NCBI GenBank assembly: GCA_946699065.1
Contig: CAMPDV010000064.1
Span: 868,001-932,000 of the forward strand
Reading direction: 5' to 3'
DNA length: 64,000 nt
Source of the DNA: Loxodes magnus
Lineage: Eukaryota; Ciliophora; Karyorelictea; Loxodida; Loxodidae
In this document: positions 39,501 to 53,729 of the stretch, piece after piece
Position numbering within the stretch: position 1 is the first letter of the stretch
Layout of the letters: each line of letters starts with the position of its first letter
Made by a program: the position numbers and the translations under genes
Notes under the pieces: generated by a model
Databases searched by the model: none
Told to the model about the DNA's origin: nothing
The model's input: only the letters and a program-made list of their open reading frames with translations

Positions 39501-41682
39501 TAATATTCCTTATATTAAATCAAAAGCTCTCATATGTGTAAAAACTAAATTATGCTGCTAATAATAAATCTTTAACAATTTTTAATTTTTAAGCTTATAT
39601 TAAAATAATATACTATACAAAACTATTTTCTATCTTACTATATCTCATCTTATTTAATAAATATATATAGCTTTGTTTCTCTTGCTTGCATTATAAGTTA
39701 TTTTCAGTCTAATTTAACTCTTTCTCTACTCATAATTATTATCTTCATAATCTTCTACTTTAAATATTTGCCAATAATATATTCTTTTCTATGATTTTTA
39801 CTTTTGAATAAAGTTAAAATCCTCACTATTCTTAAAATATTAATATCACATAATATAGTTACTATCAATTATAAATAAAAAGGGAAAATGCTTGTAATTT
39901 ATATCTGTCTTATATAAACTACTAAAAAGCTAGTGTTGTTTATTTCTTTATCCTATATCTATAATCATAAGTATGAAGAAATGATTGTCTATGAAATTAT
40001 CAACTTAGACATGGAGTAATATTTGCATTAGAGCATTTATTATATATTATGAAACATTAGCTTCTATACTTTATGTTTAATTAAATAATGCTGAACTTTA
40101 ATATTTAGTTTTCTCAGCTTCAGTATTAATTAGATTATTTATCAAGCACTATCAAGTTAAATTAGTTGCTTTTATAAGCATAAATATTTTATAGACTTAT
40201 TGTTAATACCATTTTTTCATAAACTCCCTCAATTTTCAATTGAAGCTAAGGAGTGAATATTCTAAAATGAAATCTAAAATAATTTTAAAGTAGACTTATT
40301 AAAAATATTAGTAGGCTGTTTAATTTAAGACGACTAAAACAGATTAAATAAAAAAATTTGTTTAAGTGATAGACTTTAAGATTTTCCATAGAAGAGAGAA
40401 ATAATAAGTTGAAAGCATAAAATAGTATAAATAGCTTAATTGTTTATGCTATAACAATAAAATATTAGCTGTCTTTTTAAGTTTATAAAATCTCAACTTT
40501 GTTGCTCAGTTTCTAAAAACAAATTTAAAGTGTTCGCTAAAAGGTTTTTATAGCTATATATTATATATGCTTATTATATCAGATTCAATACATTTAATAA
40601 AGAATCATATTGATTTATATTAAATTTCTAGTAAACAAAAAAAAATCAGATTTCTCTAAAAAAATTAAAAGAATCACAGTAAGTTTAAGTTCCTTTACAA
40701 TCTAAAAAAATAAATTTATTTTTCATATATACAGACAAAATCTTAGGTTTACATCCCTTATTAATTAATATTAATTTTTAAAGTCAATTATATTTAAAAC
40801 CATCACGATCTAATGATAATTAACTTATCTATTTTTTACATTCTTTACCATTAAAGATAAATTTAAATTTGAAGGTTATGGGAATATTTTTAATAGGGTA
40901 TATCAATAAGAATATTTATTCCTATTATACTTTTTTATTAAGTATATTACTTTCATATGCAAAAATTTAGAAATTGATATGCTGTTAAATTTTCTTTTTG
41001 ATAAAGTAGCTAAATAAACTTGATTATTAGTTTAGCTAAATTGAAAATATATTAGAAGCATCTAATTTATTTTAAAGGTTTAAGTTATATTTATTTCTGC
41101 AACTAAAATCTGTTCAAATTATTGAGAGATATAGTCATCTTTGAAAATATATGATAAAGAATCTTTTATTTAACTACCATTTATTAAGCTGAATGTTGAA
41201 CATTATATCATTTAATTTATTTAACTACCAAAAATTCAGTCTTAGTTTAAAATTTAATTTGATATACATGATTCTAATAAAAAGCTATTCTTAATAACCT
41301 TATATTTCTTTATTAAGGTAATATTAGTTATTTAATAGACTAAAGCTATTAATACTAAATAATTTAATTATAAAAGGAATTTTTCCTTTTAGCTTAGAAA
41401 TAATTTAAAATTACTATTATTTTAGTAATATACTTTAGGTTTTCATTATCTATCTTTCATTCAATGTTATCCTTTTATCCCTGCTAGAGGGTTTTTCTTT
41501 TCCCTTTTTTATGAAGATAATCTAATTCTATTAAAGTTAATATATTAAATTCTTAGTTTTCCTTAATATTAATTCAAACATAATTGAATATACAGTGATA
41601 TATACCTATTTTTAACTATTATCGATACTTAGTTATTTTTTTCTAATTAATGAAGTTTTTTTTAAGGAGGAAAATTGAAAAA
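36504..41682. other. Long AT-rich region, no gene I can assign
   Basis: About 5.2 kb of AT-rich DNA. Weak coding-like text occurs on the minus strand near 36530-36730 (ILNYDYVYIDESKIYCCFK) and on the plus strand after an ATG near 40268 (KTTKTDQIKKFVQVIDFKI). Neither has a recognised domain, paralogue or clear end. With three sense-read stop codons, AT-rich DNA often gives such text, so I do not call genes here. Confidence 0.35.
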
Positions 41683-42236
41683 ATGGGTAAGAAGGATTTT
41701 TCTAGGCTTTAGGATAGAGATAATAGGATTGCACTGTAATATATAATTAAAAAATGTCTAGAAACATATCTATTTTCTAAAGCTATAACTTCGTCATAAT
41801 AGCATTTAAAAATAGACAATTATATAGAAATCTCAAATTTTTACAAATCAGAAAGTAAAACTTTTAGATCTCATGTTTAATTATAAAAAGAGATTGAACG
41901 GTAAAAGTTAGATAGTTAAAAATAATGAAGCTTATAAATAAATAGGGAGATATGTATTTAATTTATTGAAAAAGAAAGATTAAATAGTGAAATGTAAACC
42001 AAATTAGATTAAAGTTGTATTTAAATTATTAACAGGCATTTGGATTATTATTATAAAAACATTAAATATTTCTAAATTCTCTTAAAAATAAATATATAAA
42101 GGTCTAGTATGATAAATTTTAAAAAATAAAGTTAAATTCTAAGGAATTTAAAGGAAATAAACGAATATATTCGTATCATATAAGTATATTATAAGACAGT
42201 GAATAAAATAATATTTTTTTAAAGTTTTGGAATTAA
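41683..42236 (+). CDS. Hypothetical protein, unrecognised
   Basis: Begins MGKKDFSRLQDRDNRIALQ after a purine-rich leader. About 150 residues follow with balanced charged text, helical and Gln/Lys/Glu-rich (CLETYLFSKAITSSQQHL; KEIERQKLDSQKQWSLQ with Trp by TGA; ICIQFIEKERLNSEMQTKL). The frame stays open past 42230, so the end is approximate. No known domain. Coding is supported only by residue composition and a sensible start. Confidence 0.4.
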
Positions 42237-43920
42237 TTAGAATATTTATAAAGTTATTTCATTCTGTATGAACAAATTTTAATTTTCTTTGTTATTTTCT
42301 CAATAATTGAAAAAAAAACCTTAAATTTGTTTAGCAAGATATTTTATATTTAATTTATTTCTTATATATATAATAAATTTATAAATCAGAAGAAAAATTA
42401 TTTAAATTTAAATTTTTCTCAAACGAAAGAACAGAAATATGAAATACCCCAAAACTAAATTAAAAATATATTTAATATTAAAAAGCATAAGAAAATCTAA
42501 ATGTTTAGAAAAAAAATGTAAGGTAATTTATAATGAAAAAATAGCTTATATTTATTATTTTTTAGATATTTAACTTTTTATCAGCTATTTTAGTGGAATC
42601 ATTTAAATAGTACAAAAAAGAAAAAAATTATCATAATTAAATTTAAATTTTTCGTAGCATTTTTATGATTTAATAAATTAGTTATATTTTCAGAAGAAAA
42701 ATACTAACAATGATTTAAGAAAAAATTTATTTGCAAGTCCTAAAAAATAATCTAAAACTTTGAACATATTTATATATCACTGATTCTTTAATTATTTTTG
42801 CTTATAACCACTTTAAGAATTTACCTTTGACTAAAGCTTTTAAAATAATTTTCACTTTTATTAACTATTTATCTCAATAAATTATTTTTCTCTATTATGA
42901 ATATAATAAGTTGGAATATTATAACAAAAGACTAAATTAATCTATTCAAAGTTTGAAAGTAGCATAAGCATTACCTTTTAAATTACTATGAAAGATTACT
43001 AAATCATGTTAGTTTATTTAATTATAAAAGCTTCTATAGACTTATTTTTAATTAAATTGCTTGAATTTTAATCTTTTAGTAATAATTAAATTTTTTATAT
43101 TAATTGTCCATCAAATTATTTCTTGTTTCTAACTATTTTATGCATACACTTATCAATAGTCACTTAAACTTAACTGCTATTCATATATTATTTTAATTAA
43201 TTTAGCATGTCTAACTATATTTCCTTTTAATCTTTACTACTAAAATTTAATTTTTTTGTACTTTTTTAGTAAAGTAATCATAAGAGTATAACTGAGTAAA
43301 TTTATAAGCTAAATTAAATGCAAAATCATAATATGATCTTAAAAGGTAAAAATCAAGAGAAATAAAGGTTTAATAAACCTATTATTTAGATTTTATAAAG
43401 ATGCATGTGAAAGATGATAATTATCCTAAAATTCAGCATTATAATTTTTAGCTTATTATTTATAATTTTCTCTGATTGAAGAAGAGTGATACTAATTAAT
43501 ATTAGTTTTATAATTATCTTCCTAAATTGATAATCATTTTATAATATCTATTAATTATCTCTTTTTATTCTTTCTTCTAATTTTATTTTAAGATAAAAAA
43601 CAATCTATTATAATTATTTTTAGGGCGATTTATCATATTTATTCCATCACTGCTTTAAAGAATATTAAAAGGAAATTTAATTAGTTCTAACTTTTAGTTT
43701 TTTGCTAAAATATTTTAAAATTAAAACGTAATATCCTTTATTCTCTTCTATGTGAAATATGATTAAAAAATTAGAGTTAATATGAAAACTTAAATTATTA
43801 CTAAAAATGATTAAGTTTATATAAGGTATCTTTTAAGTATTTTTATGAAATTTTAATAATAGCATCAAATTTATTTTACCTTAAATAATTTCTCAGTTAC
43901 TTTTATAGACGCATATAGAC
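42237..43920. other. AT-rich, nothing supported
   Basis: No coding-like text, RNA gene or repeat recognised. Confidence 0.45.
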
Positions 43921-43961
43921 ATTTTTATGAATATAGAAATTAAATATAGTTTTTTAGCTTC

Positions 43962-45326
<1,365 letters not shown>

Positions 45327-45444
45327 TTTGTCTCTAGGGACGAATAAATAAAAAAATGGATGAGGTATTTAAACTAAAAAATAACCCTATACAATTTTAC
45401 AAAGGGTAGTTTATAAATAAAAAGAATCTAGAAAAATATTAAGA
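45327..45444 (-). promoter_or_regulatory. Alpha-tubulin copy 3 minimal 5' flank
   Basis: 118 bp of shared upstream sequence; beyond it the DNA is unrelated to the other tubulin loci. Confidence 0.45.
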
Positions 45445-47824
45445 TAATAATCCAAAGTATTTAGTTATTTTCTATTCAATTCTGTCAAAAAAAATGAAAA
45501 ATGATATGAAAAATGAAAAGTTTTGTAGTTTAAATAAGTAAGAAAATAATAAATTAATAAAAGCAAGAAATTTTAAAATAGATTATTTTTGTATGAACTT
45601 TATAAATAAGATAATTAACTTATGTAGAATGAAATTTTAATAAATGCAAAATATTTAAATTTTGTTATATTAAAATAATAAAATAGTAAAAGGAAAATTT
45701 AAACATATTTTAATTTTGCAATTATTATTTTTTTGCTATATAATTTCTTTATCTGAAATAACTCATTTAAAAAAAATTTAGGTGAGATATATATACAAAA
45801 TTTATAATATTTAAAAAAATTTGTTTTAAAACTTCATAAAATTAAGTGATTTAATATAAAAAATAAAATTTGCGAGTTAACTAGATAAATCAGAGTTAAA
45901 TAAAACTAAAAGATAAATACATAAATTTAAATAAGCAAAAACTTTCTTTGATTCATTTTAATTTTTAAGATTTTTACTTTAGAAAAATTATAAAATTTAC
46001 TCATTTGAATATAATTTTATTTATTCGCTCTTTTTCATTAAACTTTATCGAAAGATGATTGCATAAACATTTTCAATTATCTTTCTTAATTAAACTAAGA
46101 TTATTAGAAAAATATTTTATTTACTCTTTAGTAGACATTTCTCTCTTTTTAATAACCTTCAGTCTCAAACTTTAAAAAAAAAAAGCAAAGATAACATCCA
46201 CAACGAAAGTTCTTAATTATAATTACTTTAATTCCCTATTATTTTAATATAACTGAGTTAAATAGATATCTAATTATACAAAATTCTTTAAAAAACTAAT
46301 CTATATCTTATAAGATTTTATTCTTATAAAATTAAGAACATTTTATCCTGTTTAAGGATTTATTTCTTAATTTGTTTTTTAATTTGCTTAATATAAGAGA
46401 TCTAAATTAAAATTTGAATAAATTGTAAAGGAGCTAATAAGAGAAATTGTTTTGATACTTAATCTTTGCTCTCTTATTTATTTCTCTATTCTAAGTAGTT
46501 TACTAAATATTTAGACTAAACTAAATAAATACAGTTAAATTATATGAAATTATTGATTTAGCATAATAAATTTTAGCGTAAATTCATTTTTAATTAATTA
46601 ACTTACAATTATGATTTTTACTCTTTTCAAAATTTTAAACTTTGTAATGAAATTAGCTACCTACAAGAAAAGTATACAACCATAGTTTAAAAATTTCAAT
46701 TGTCAATTTTTATAATAATTTAAATGAATTTTAGGTATTTTAGCTACATTTTTCTAAGTTCATAAAGAATAAAATTGCTTGCTATAATTAAAATTTTGCT
46801 AATACAAAGTAAATTTAAAAAAGATTAGAGAATAAATATTTTCTATCTCAAAGATTTATGAGAAGATACTCGAATGGGCATTATCTAGAATGAATTTATC
46901 GATTTTATGAAGGATATAATAAAATATTTTCAGTTCACTTTTAAAGTTAATTTTGGTGTTACGCAAAAGCTTTGAAAATTTTCTAATTTTATATTTTAGT
47001 TAAAAATCCAAGAATCCAAAAATAAGGTAGTTTAAGTATTAAATCAAAGAAAATACTTTAAAAAAATAAAGATTTAGAATAATTTACACAAGTGAACATA
47101 AAAGGGTATTTCTTACATATGAGCTAACTTCTTTTATTGATCAATGAATCATTAACTATGTCATTCAAATAGGTAATTAATAGAAAATAAAAAAAGCAAT
47201 GAGTTTATTTTAATAAATAAATATTTTAATCTAGTTTAAGTTGCGTGATTCTAGATTTATTTTTTATAGTAAATTTCTTTAATTTTATTACCAAGATTCA
47301 TATAATATGCTATTATGGAATAAATCAAATATTATATTTCTATAACATTTTTTAAGTTTAAGAGTATATTTGATCTTTCTCTATTCGAAGCATTTAAGTT
47401 GAGTTCTAATATTTTAAAATTATTTTTTAGATAAGCAATTACCTAATCGATTTTGACTAAAACAATTTAAATTTAAGATTAAAAATTAAAAATGATTAAA
47501 CAGAATAGTGATTTGTATAAAGATTCATAAAGAATTAATGAAATTTTAGCAATATTAATCAGTCAGAAGCAATAAATGTTTGATTTATTTAGTCTCTTTA
47601 TGTCGATCAGTATTGAATAGCTTTTTAGCGACCTTAAATATTTGAAAGAAGATGAAATAAAGTGAAATAGATTAAAGATAAACAGAGTTGTTAGAGTTAC
47701 GTATACTTGCATTTGAAGCGTATAATTTCTTTTTAATGATAACCCCAATGCAAGTATAATACACATGTTTGCTTATTAATTTTAAGTTTAAGTATATGAT
47801 TTAGTTTTTGACTTTAATTAATTA
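45445..47824. other. AT-rich, nothing supported
   Basis: AT-rich intergenic DNA. The 67-codon minus frame at 47563-47766 has no support. Confidence 0.45.
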
Positions 47825-48600
47825 TGCTCAAATTTATTTCTCTAATCATGCAAATCTTCATATATGTCCTCTTAAAATTCTTTTATATACATCTCTTCTT
47901 CATTTTTGTCAGCATCTATTCCAATGAATTATTTGTAATTATTAAAATTTTATTGTATTTCCTTAAGTTTATTCTCAATATGTTAAAGTAGTACTTTAAT
48001 CAAGATTTTAACTGAGGATTTTTTTCATTTCATGTTACGACTTTTGTCTCTTACTCATGAGTGAATTACTCGTATTTACGTCTGTAATTTCCATATGGCG
48101 CGAAGTATTTTCTCTTGATAATTTGGAATATCGTCTATATCATTTTTATAAATTTTTAAGTTTCGGGCATTATTTGAAGTTGTGTCAGATACTTGGGCAG
48201 AAGAAGCATCGTCTTATTATTCTTATAACCTGCTAGTGAATAACTTTTTTAGGAGCTTCTTATTTTTTTCTTCAATTTCTACAATAAAAAGTTCCGTTAT
48301 TCTTACATTTTGTGTTTAATCCATTCATTTATCTTGTTAGGCTAAATTCTCTAGTTCCTAAATTTTCTTGGTAATTCGTCATTTTTTAACTAAAAGTTTT
48401 AATTCATATAAAGCTTTTATTAATTTCTTTCATTTTATGTAGATTTATTCTTGCTTCTATTTAATTTTTATATTTTAGCTGACTTATTTAGCAAGTCAAG
48501 TTTCATAGAGCTATATTATTTTCTTTTTCAGCAGATCTTAACATATTATTTCTGCGACAGATATATTCTTCTTTTTTTAATACACACAATTTTCATCAAA
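47825..48600 (-). CDS. Coiled-coil protein, retroelement ORF1-like
   Basis: A single minus-strand frame reads without interruption for about 250 codons with TAA/TAG = Gln and TGA = Trp. It starts near NFDENCVYQKKKNISVAEII and runs through LYETWLAKQVSQNIKI and LELLVKKW-type helices. A long coiled coil (VEIEEKNKKLLKKLF) follows, then DTTSNNARNLKIYKNDIDDI, NYQEKILRAIWKLQTQIRV and an acidic end (DADKNEEEMYIKEFQEDIY). No in-frame ATG is obvious at the 5' end, so it may be truncated. No zinc knuckle. Neighbouring elements suggest a mobile-element origin. Confidence 0.5.
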
Positions 48601-49325
48601 ATTCTAAAAACTAAAATGAAAGTGAAATAAGAAGCATCAATGAAGTAATTAATGCAAACAAATTAATTAAATTTAATAATTATGATTAAGATAGAAATGA
48701 ATTAAATATATTTAATTAAGAGATTTAATAAGAAATTAAAAGTGTATTAATTAACTTATTTTTTAATTCTTTTATATTTTGCAAATTTAAGACTAAAATT
48801 TAATATTCATTCAAAAATTAGTTTTATGATTTTAATTAGTTTTTTTCGTAGATTTTTTAAATAAAATAGCAATTCTAGTAAGATTAAATTTATACTTATT
48901 AAAATTGATAGAAATAAAAATTAAAAAAAATTAAAAAGTTATAAAATATTTTTTATTCAGCTCTTTCAATAAGCTATTTATATTTTATTTTATTGATTTT
49001 TTCTTCTATAAATAGCCCATAAAGTTATTTTAACTTATTAAATTGATTTATACTCTATTTATAACCATAGAATTCTTTTTTTTGTTATTATATATAAAAA
49101 TGAATTTAATTTTAAACATATGAATAATGAAGTGAAATTATTTATTTAAAAATAATTATTAGTTTTGTAATAAACTTAATAAACTCATTTTAGAATTTTT
49201 TAATTATTACATAAAATAATTGAATATTATTATTAACTTATTTTATTTTCTTATATTAAAAAATATAATTTTATAAATATAATTTGACACCTAAAATTCA
49301 AATGCGATTTTATAAGCAAATACAA
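48601..49325. other. AT-rich, nothing supported
   Basis: AT-rich gap between two minus-strand ORF1-like genes. Confidence 0.45.
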
Positions 49326-50205
49326 AATTAAATGTTTGCGTTCTTGGTGGTATTTCGAACACTTTTCCGCGAACCTCTAGATTTCTCTAGAAATTTTTTT
49401 AAAGTTTTTATGTTTCTATAACTCTTATCTTTGCAACGAATTTTGTCCTTAATTTCTTCTTTTGTTTAGGTAATGCTTGGCATAATTATCTTTTATATTT
49501 TCTGAATTTGTTGTAATATATTCTTTCTCTTTCTCTTTTTAGTTATATCAATATTGTTTTTTCTTTTTACTCTACGATTTCTTCTAGTAGTTTCATTAAT
49601 TTTATTTGAAATCGAGAAATTTCTAACATATTTTCTACACAAGTGTTCTATAGTTAAAGTAGCAGCAACTTTTTGCTTCTCGTTTATTTTTAAATCTTGA
49701 GCTTTTTCTTTTCGATCGTAATTAGATCATTTCCTTACTCTTTCAGTTCCATTTAACACTGCAATTTTTGCTGGCTTTCTTCTATTTTTTTTGCCAGTTC
49801 TTTCTACTTCTATCATTATTTTTATGATTAACTGTTTTGTTCTTGTGAAATATTTCAAAATGCGTTAAAGTTTCTTTCTTAGGTTATGAATCTCGACTCT
49901 ATTTCCTCTTCAAAATCAAGTTTTTTCCTTTTTTTCTTATTGTCTTTCTTCAACTTTTTGACCTTTTCGTGAATTCCAGCACCATTTTAATCAGTTAATC
50001 ATAGATTCTTTCTTCTCTGTGGTGAGATTTGAGACTCCGAACTCATTCTATTTTTAGCCTACTTCATATGCTTTTCTTTATAGATGAGAGGCTCATCTTG
50101 ATGGATGATTTTTTTGGTGCCCTTTTCCTGTTCTTAGCCTTTCTAGGATTTCATCAACTCCAGCTTTTCAGGAATCGTGAAGAATACTGATTTAAATCCT
50201 GACAT
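49326..50205 (-). CDS. Coiled-coil protein, retroelement ORF1-like
   Basis: Starts MSGFKSVFFTIPEKLELM and continues in one frame for about 290 codons: a basic N-terminus (KGTKKIIHQDEPLIYKEKH), Trp from TGA (RRKNLWLTDQNGAG; FNAFWNISQEQN), then a long coiled coil (ELAKKIEESQQKLQCQMEL; LEISRFQIKLMKLLEEIVE) and a basic end (LRTKFVAKIRVIET; LEVRGKVFEIPPRTQ). It is divergently oriented to the zinc-knuckle ORF at 50574, with 370 bp between. Probable ORF1 of a mobile element; exact stop unknown. Confidence 0.55.
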
Positions 50206-50573
50206 TTTTTTAATTTAAATGAAATTTAATTATTTAATTTGTTTGTTTTCTTTTTAATAGTTTTATTTTCTATATATTATTATTATTATTATTCTATCTC
50301 ACAAAAATTTATAATAATATCAATTACTCTTTTGAGACTTGGTAAATATATTTTAAATGCTACAAATCGCAGAATCAAACTCGATTAAATTAAATTTACT
50401 CACTAATAACCTGTTATTCTGCCACTTAAGTGAGTAACCAACAAGTTATTAATTTAATCTTAGTTAATCTAAATTTGATGTCTTCTTTTGTAATTGAGTT
50501 TAATGCTTTTATTATTTCGTAATAAATTTAGAATTTTATTTCTTTTAAATAAAGATTTATTATGATAAATAAA
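50206..50573. promoter_or_regulatory. Divergent intergenic region with palindrome
   Basis: Between two divergently transcribed ORF1-like genes. TTACTCAC ... GTGAGTAA forms an 8-bp stem around 50397-50440, with GTTATT/AATAAC repeats inside. It may be a bidirectional promoter or the 5' junction of two elements. Confidence 0.3.
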
Positions 50574-51469
50574 ATGGCACCTAAGAAATAATAGACCTCT
50601 ATTAATGAATACTTGAAAAAATAAGAATAACCTAATTTAATTGAAGAATAGCCTTAATAAGATAAAGATTAATAATCTAAGGAATCCTTTGCATAATCAG
50701 TTCGGCAAAGGATATCAAATATCCAATATGACTTGAAAAAGCAAAGATAAAAATAGAAAATTTAGAAAACTTACTATAAAAATTAATGGAATAATTAAAC
50801 CTATAATTCCCATCCATAGATGAATCATTAAATAAAATCTAATCGTAAATAGTAATTAAATTGGAATAAATTGATAAATAATTTAACGAAGTCCCTCAAA
50901 TGTTCCAATTTAATTTTTCTTAAATTGAATATCAAATAAAGCAACTTTAAGAAAAACAAGAATAATAACAAGTAATAATTTAAAAATTATAAGATTAATA
51001 AGATTAATAATCAAATATCCCAATGGAAATCGAATCGGAATTCTAATAATAAGAAATAAATTAGATCAATTATTATCGCAAAAAGATTCGGTGCTATTTA
51101 TGCTAGAAAAATCATTGCTGGAAAAAATGCTGGAAGAAACAAGAAATTGAAAAAATTAACAAGTAATAAATATTAGACTAACTTTTCAGAATATGACCAA
51201 CAAGAACAGGATAAGTATACAGAAAGAAATTCTACAACTCAAGAAACAACGAATTTTATAAAAATGGAAGAAGAAACTATAACGATAATTAGTGGATGAG
51301 GGAGAGACAAGGATGGCAGACTAATGTAGTGCTACGCAGTCCTTTAGTTCAGAAAAGAGCAGGAACAAAAACAAGTGAACCCTGGAGCTCTTTTCTAAAA
51401 CTATAAACTTAATTTTATCCTTTTTATCTTTTTATAAAGAATTTAATTTTTGCTATATTTTACATTTGA
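50574..51469 (+). CDS. Retroelement ORF1-like zinc-knuckle protein
   Basis: Starts MAPKKQQTSINEYLKKQEQ. A coiled coil follows (KIKIENLENLLQKLMEQL), then a CCHC-type knuckle CYLCQKNHCWKKC (C-x2-C-x3-H-x4-C), then a basic tail with QGWQTNVVLRSPL over the element hairpin (51325-51350). The frame changes once near 50700, before KYPIWLEKAK, so this copy carries an indel or a very small intron. The first TGA in frame is at 51467-51469. Protein-like text ends earlier, at FLKL followed by TAA, which suggests TAA might be the real stop. Confidence 0.6.
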
Positions 51470-52961
51470 AATTTTTAATTGCTCATGTTTATTCTTCTTT
51501 TTGACATTATAGTATCTTAACCAAAAATGTTTCTAAATTTTAAGGTAAATTATTAAATAAAATCTTATTTTTTCTTTGCTAAATTTTTATTTTATCTTTT
51601 AATAAGTCTTCATCATTCTTTAGTTTATTAAGTATTTAGTTCTTTTAGCTTCTCTATCTATTCCATGTTTATTTTTAAGGATAAATTTACTCTTTATTTT
51701 TTAATTTTTTTCAAAACTATTTTTACTTCTCACAGAGTTTTTAAATTCTTTACTTATTTTCCAATATTTTTTAGAAATGGATACTAAATTATATTGATTA
51801 TACTTCATTTAAAAAATAAAATATTTTAATAATTAAATTTTATTTAAAATAGCTTTAAGTTCATCCAATTAAGTTATATATGCCTCTTTTCAAAAATCCT
51901 TTTTATGACTAAAGAACATCAAAACATAGCACTATTAAATTCTTTACTTTCGATATTAAAAATTGTTCTATCACTCTTTTATTAATAAGATTGAAAAAAA
52001 AATTAATTTCTAATATAATTTTATAAATATGCAAAATAAATAAAAATAAGATTAATAAAAATAAATAATTGCTAAAACTAAGATTATTAATTTAAATTAT
52101 AGGTAATTTAACTACTTTTAAGCTTTTATATTATAAACATTTTCGCATTCATAAATTTTTATTTTCTGAGTAAAAATGATTTAAGAATCTCTTTTATATT
52201 ATCTTATTTACATTTTTTTTAAATATTGATTTGAAAATTTTCCTTCTAAGAAATATAAACATTTTTAAATGAGTATTTGTTTTATAAAATTGAAGCAAAA
52301 AATTTAATTGATAAATTAAAGTCGCTTAATAGATTTAGATGAATGTTTCTTCTAAAGCATAATTAACTAAATGCTAATTATTTCTATTGATGTAAATGGC
52401 TATAATAATTAGTAGAATATTAATATATCTATCTAATAGTTGAAAATTTAATATAATTCCTAAATAATCTATAGTATATTCATAGCTGTTTATTATACTG
52501 AGATGCTTATTGTGCTTTCATTTACTCTCAAATTTTAAATATTTTAATTATTTATATTTTTTGATAGATAAAGTTAGAATATCCACACAAATGAAATCAC
52601 TGTTGCCTACGTTCTACATTCAAAACAGCAAAAAAAGCAAAAGAGCATTCTACTTAAACATTAAATCAAAAAAATGTGTTTTTCATACACTTTTCATCTT
52701 CATAATAATCCCAATATTTTACTAAAAAAGCATAAGAAACAATTTATTATTGATGTTCTCAATTTATTATTATTAGCATAAAAATAGATATAAATAATTA
52801 ATAATTTATAATAATTTTAAAATAAAATAAAATGTTAATATTTTTATATGAAAGAAAGTTTTTTTGATAATGTATTTATTTTAAAACTACATAATAGTCA
52901 AAATTAAAAGTCCTTTAAATAATAATTCTTTTATAATAATAATTAATAAATAAGATTAGAG
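51470..52961. other. AT-rich, nothing supported
   Basis: The 71-codon frame at 52510-52725 is not supported by composition or homology. Confidence 0.45.
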
Positions 52962-53280
52962 ATTTCGTAGAGCCTCAATGGCGCACCTCTTTAATAAAGA
53001 TTTTTGAAGTTTAAAATTTTTTTTCTGCAATCTTCCACATTGCTAGCATTCCTTTGTGAGTTTAGTCTTCTATAGGGCCGTTTATCGGAATGCTTCCTAA
53101 GAGAATTTAGTATCTAGCATCTTTCATTAATAGCGCAACTTGATGCCTCTTCATTCTTTGTATTCTCTCTTGGCTACTACCAAGATTTTTGTTCAGTCTT
53201 CGCCCATGTCACAATCTGGTACCAGATCTTAAGTTAATTTCAGTTGGACTATTTCTCCTCTCTATTTATTTATATAATAA
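52962..53280 (-). mobile_element. Non-LTR ORF2 3' end fragment
   Basis: Minus-strand text QERIQRMKRHQVALLMKDA, YQILLGSIPINGPIEDQ and HKGMLAMWKIAEKKF ends FIKEVRHWGSTK, aligning with FIKELRTNEVLRALQ at the end of the 17195 element. The 3' hairpin is at 52963-52993. Clearly coding in origin and 5'-truncated. Confidence 0.6.
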
Positions 53281-53729
53281 TTTCCTTGAATTAACATATT
53301 TTTCTACTAATAAAAAATTAATTTTAAATATTTAGATTTAACCTAATATTAAAAAATAGGACTAAAAAGAGAAAATACACATTTATATCATCAAATTTAA
53401 ATTTTTTATAATCTTAAAAATAAATTTAATTTATATAAGTTAATAATACTTCTATATATGAGAAAAACATGAAAGTGATAAATTAAATTAAAAATCATAA
53501 CTTTTACAGCAATTTTAAGATTTTTATTTTATGAAAAGCTATTTAATCAAATTCCTCATGCTTCAAAGTTAATATTTTATAATTATTAACTTTTTAATTA
53601 ATAGTTTAACTTAAAACTTTCTTTATAATTTTTGAAATAAACGATTACAAATAAAATAGTAGATTTAGATTTAATAGACTTTAAAATATTAAAAATAATA
53701 TTATAAAGTAAGTAAGGAAATTAAAAGTT
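53281..53729. other. AT-rich, nothing supported
   Basis: Short 3' flank of the MORN/LRR gene. Confidence 0.5.
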
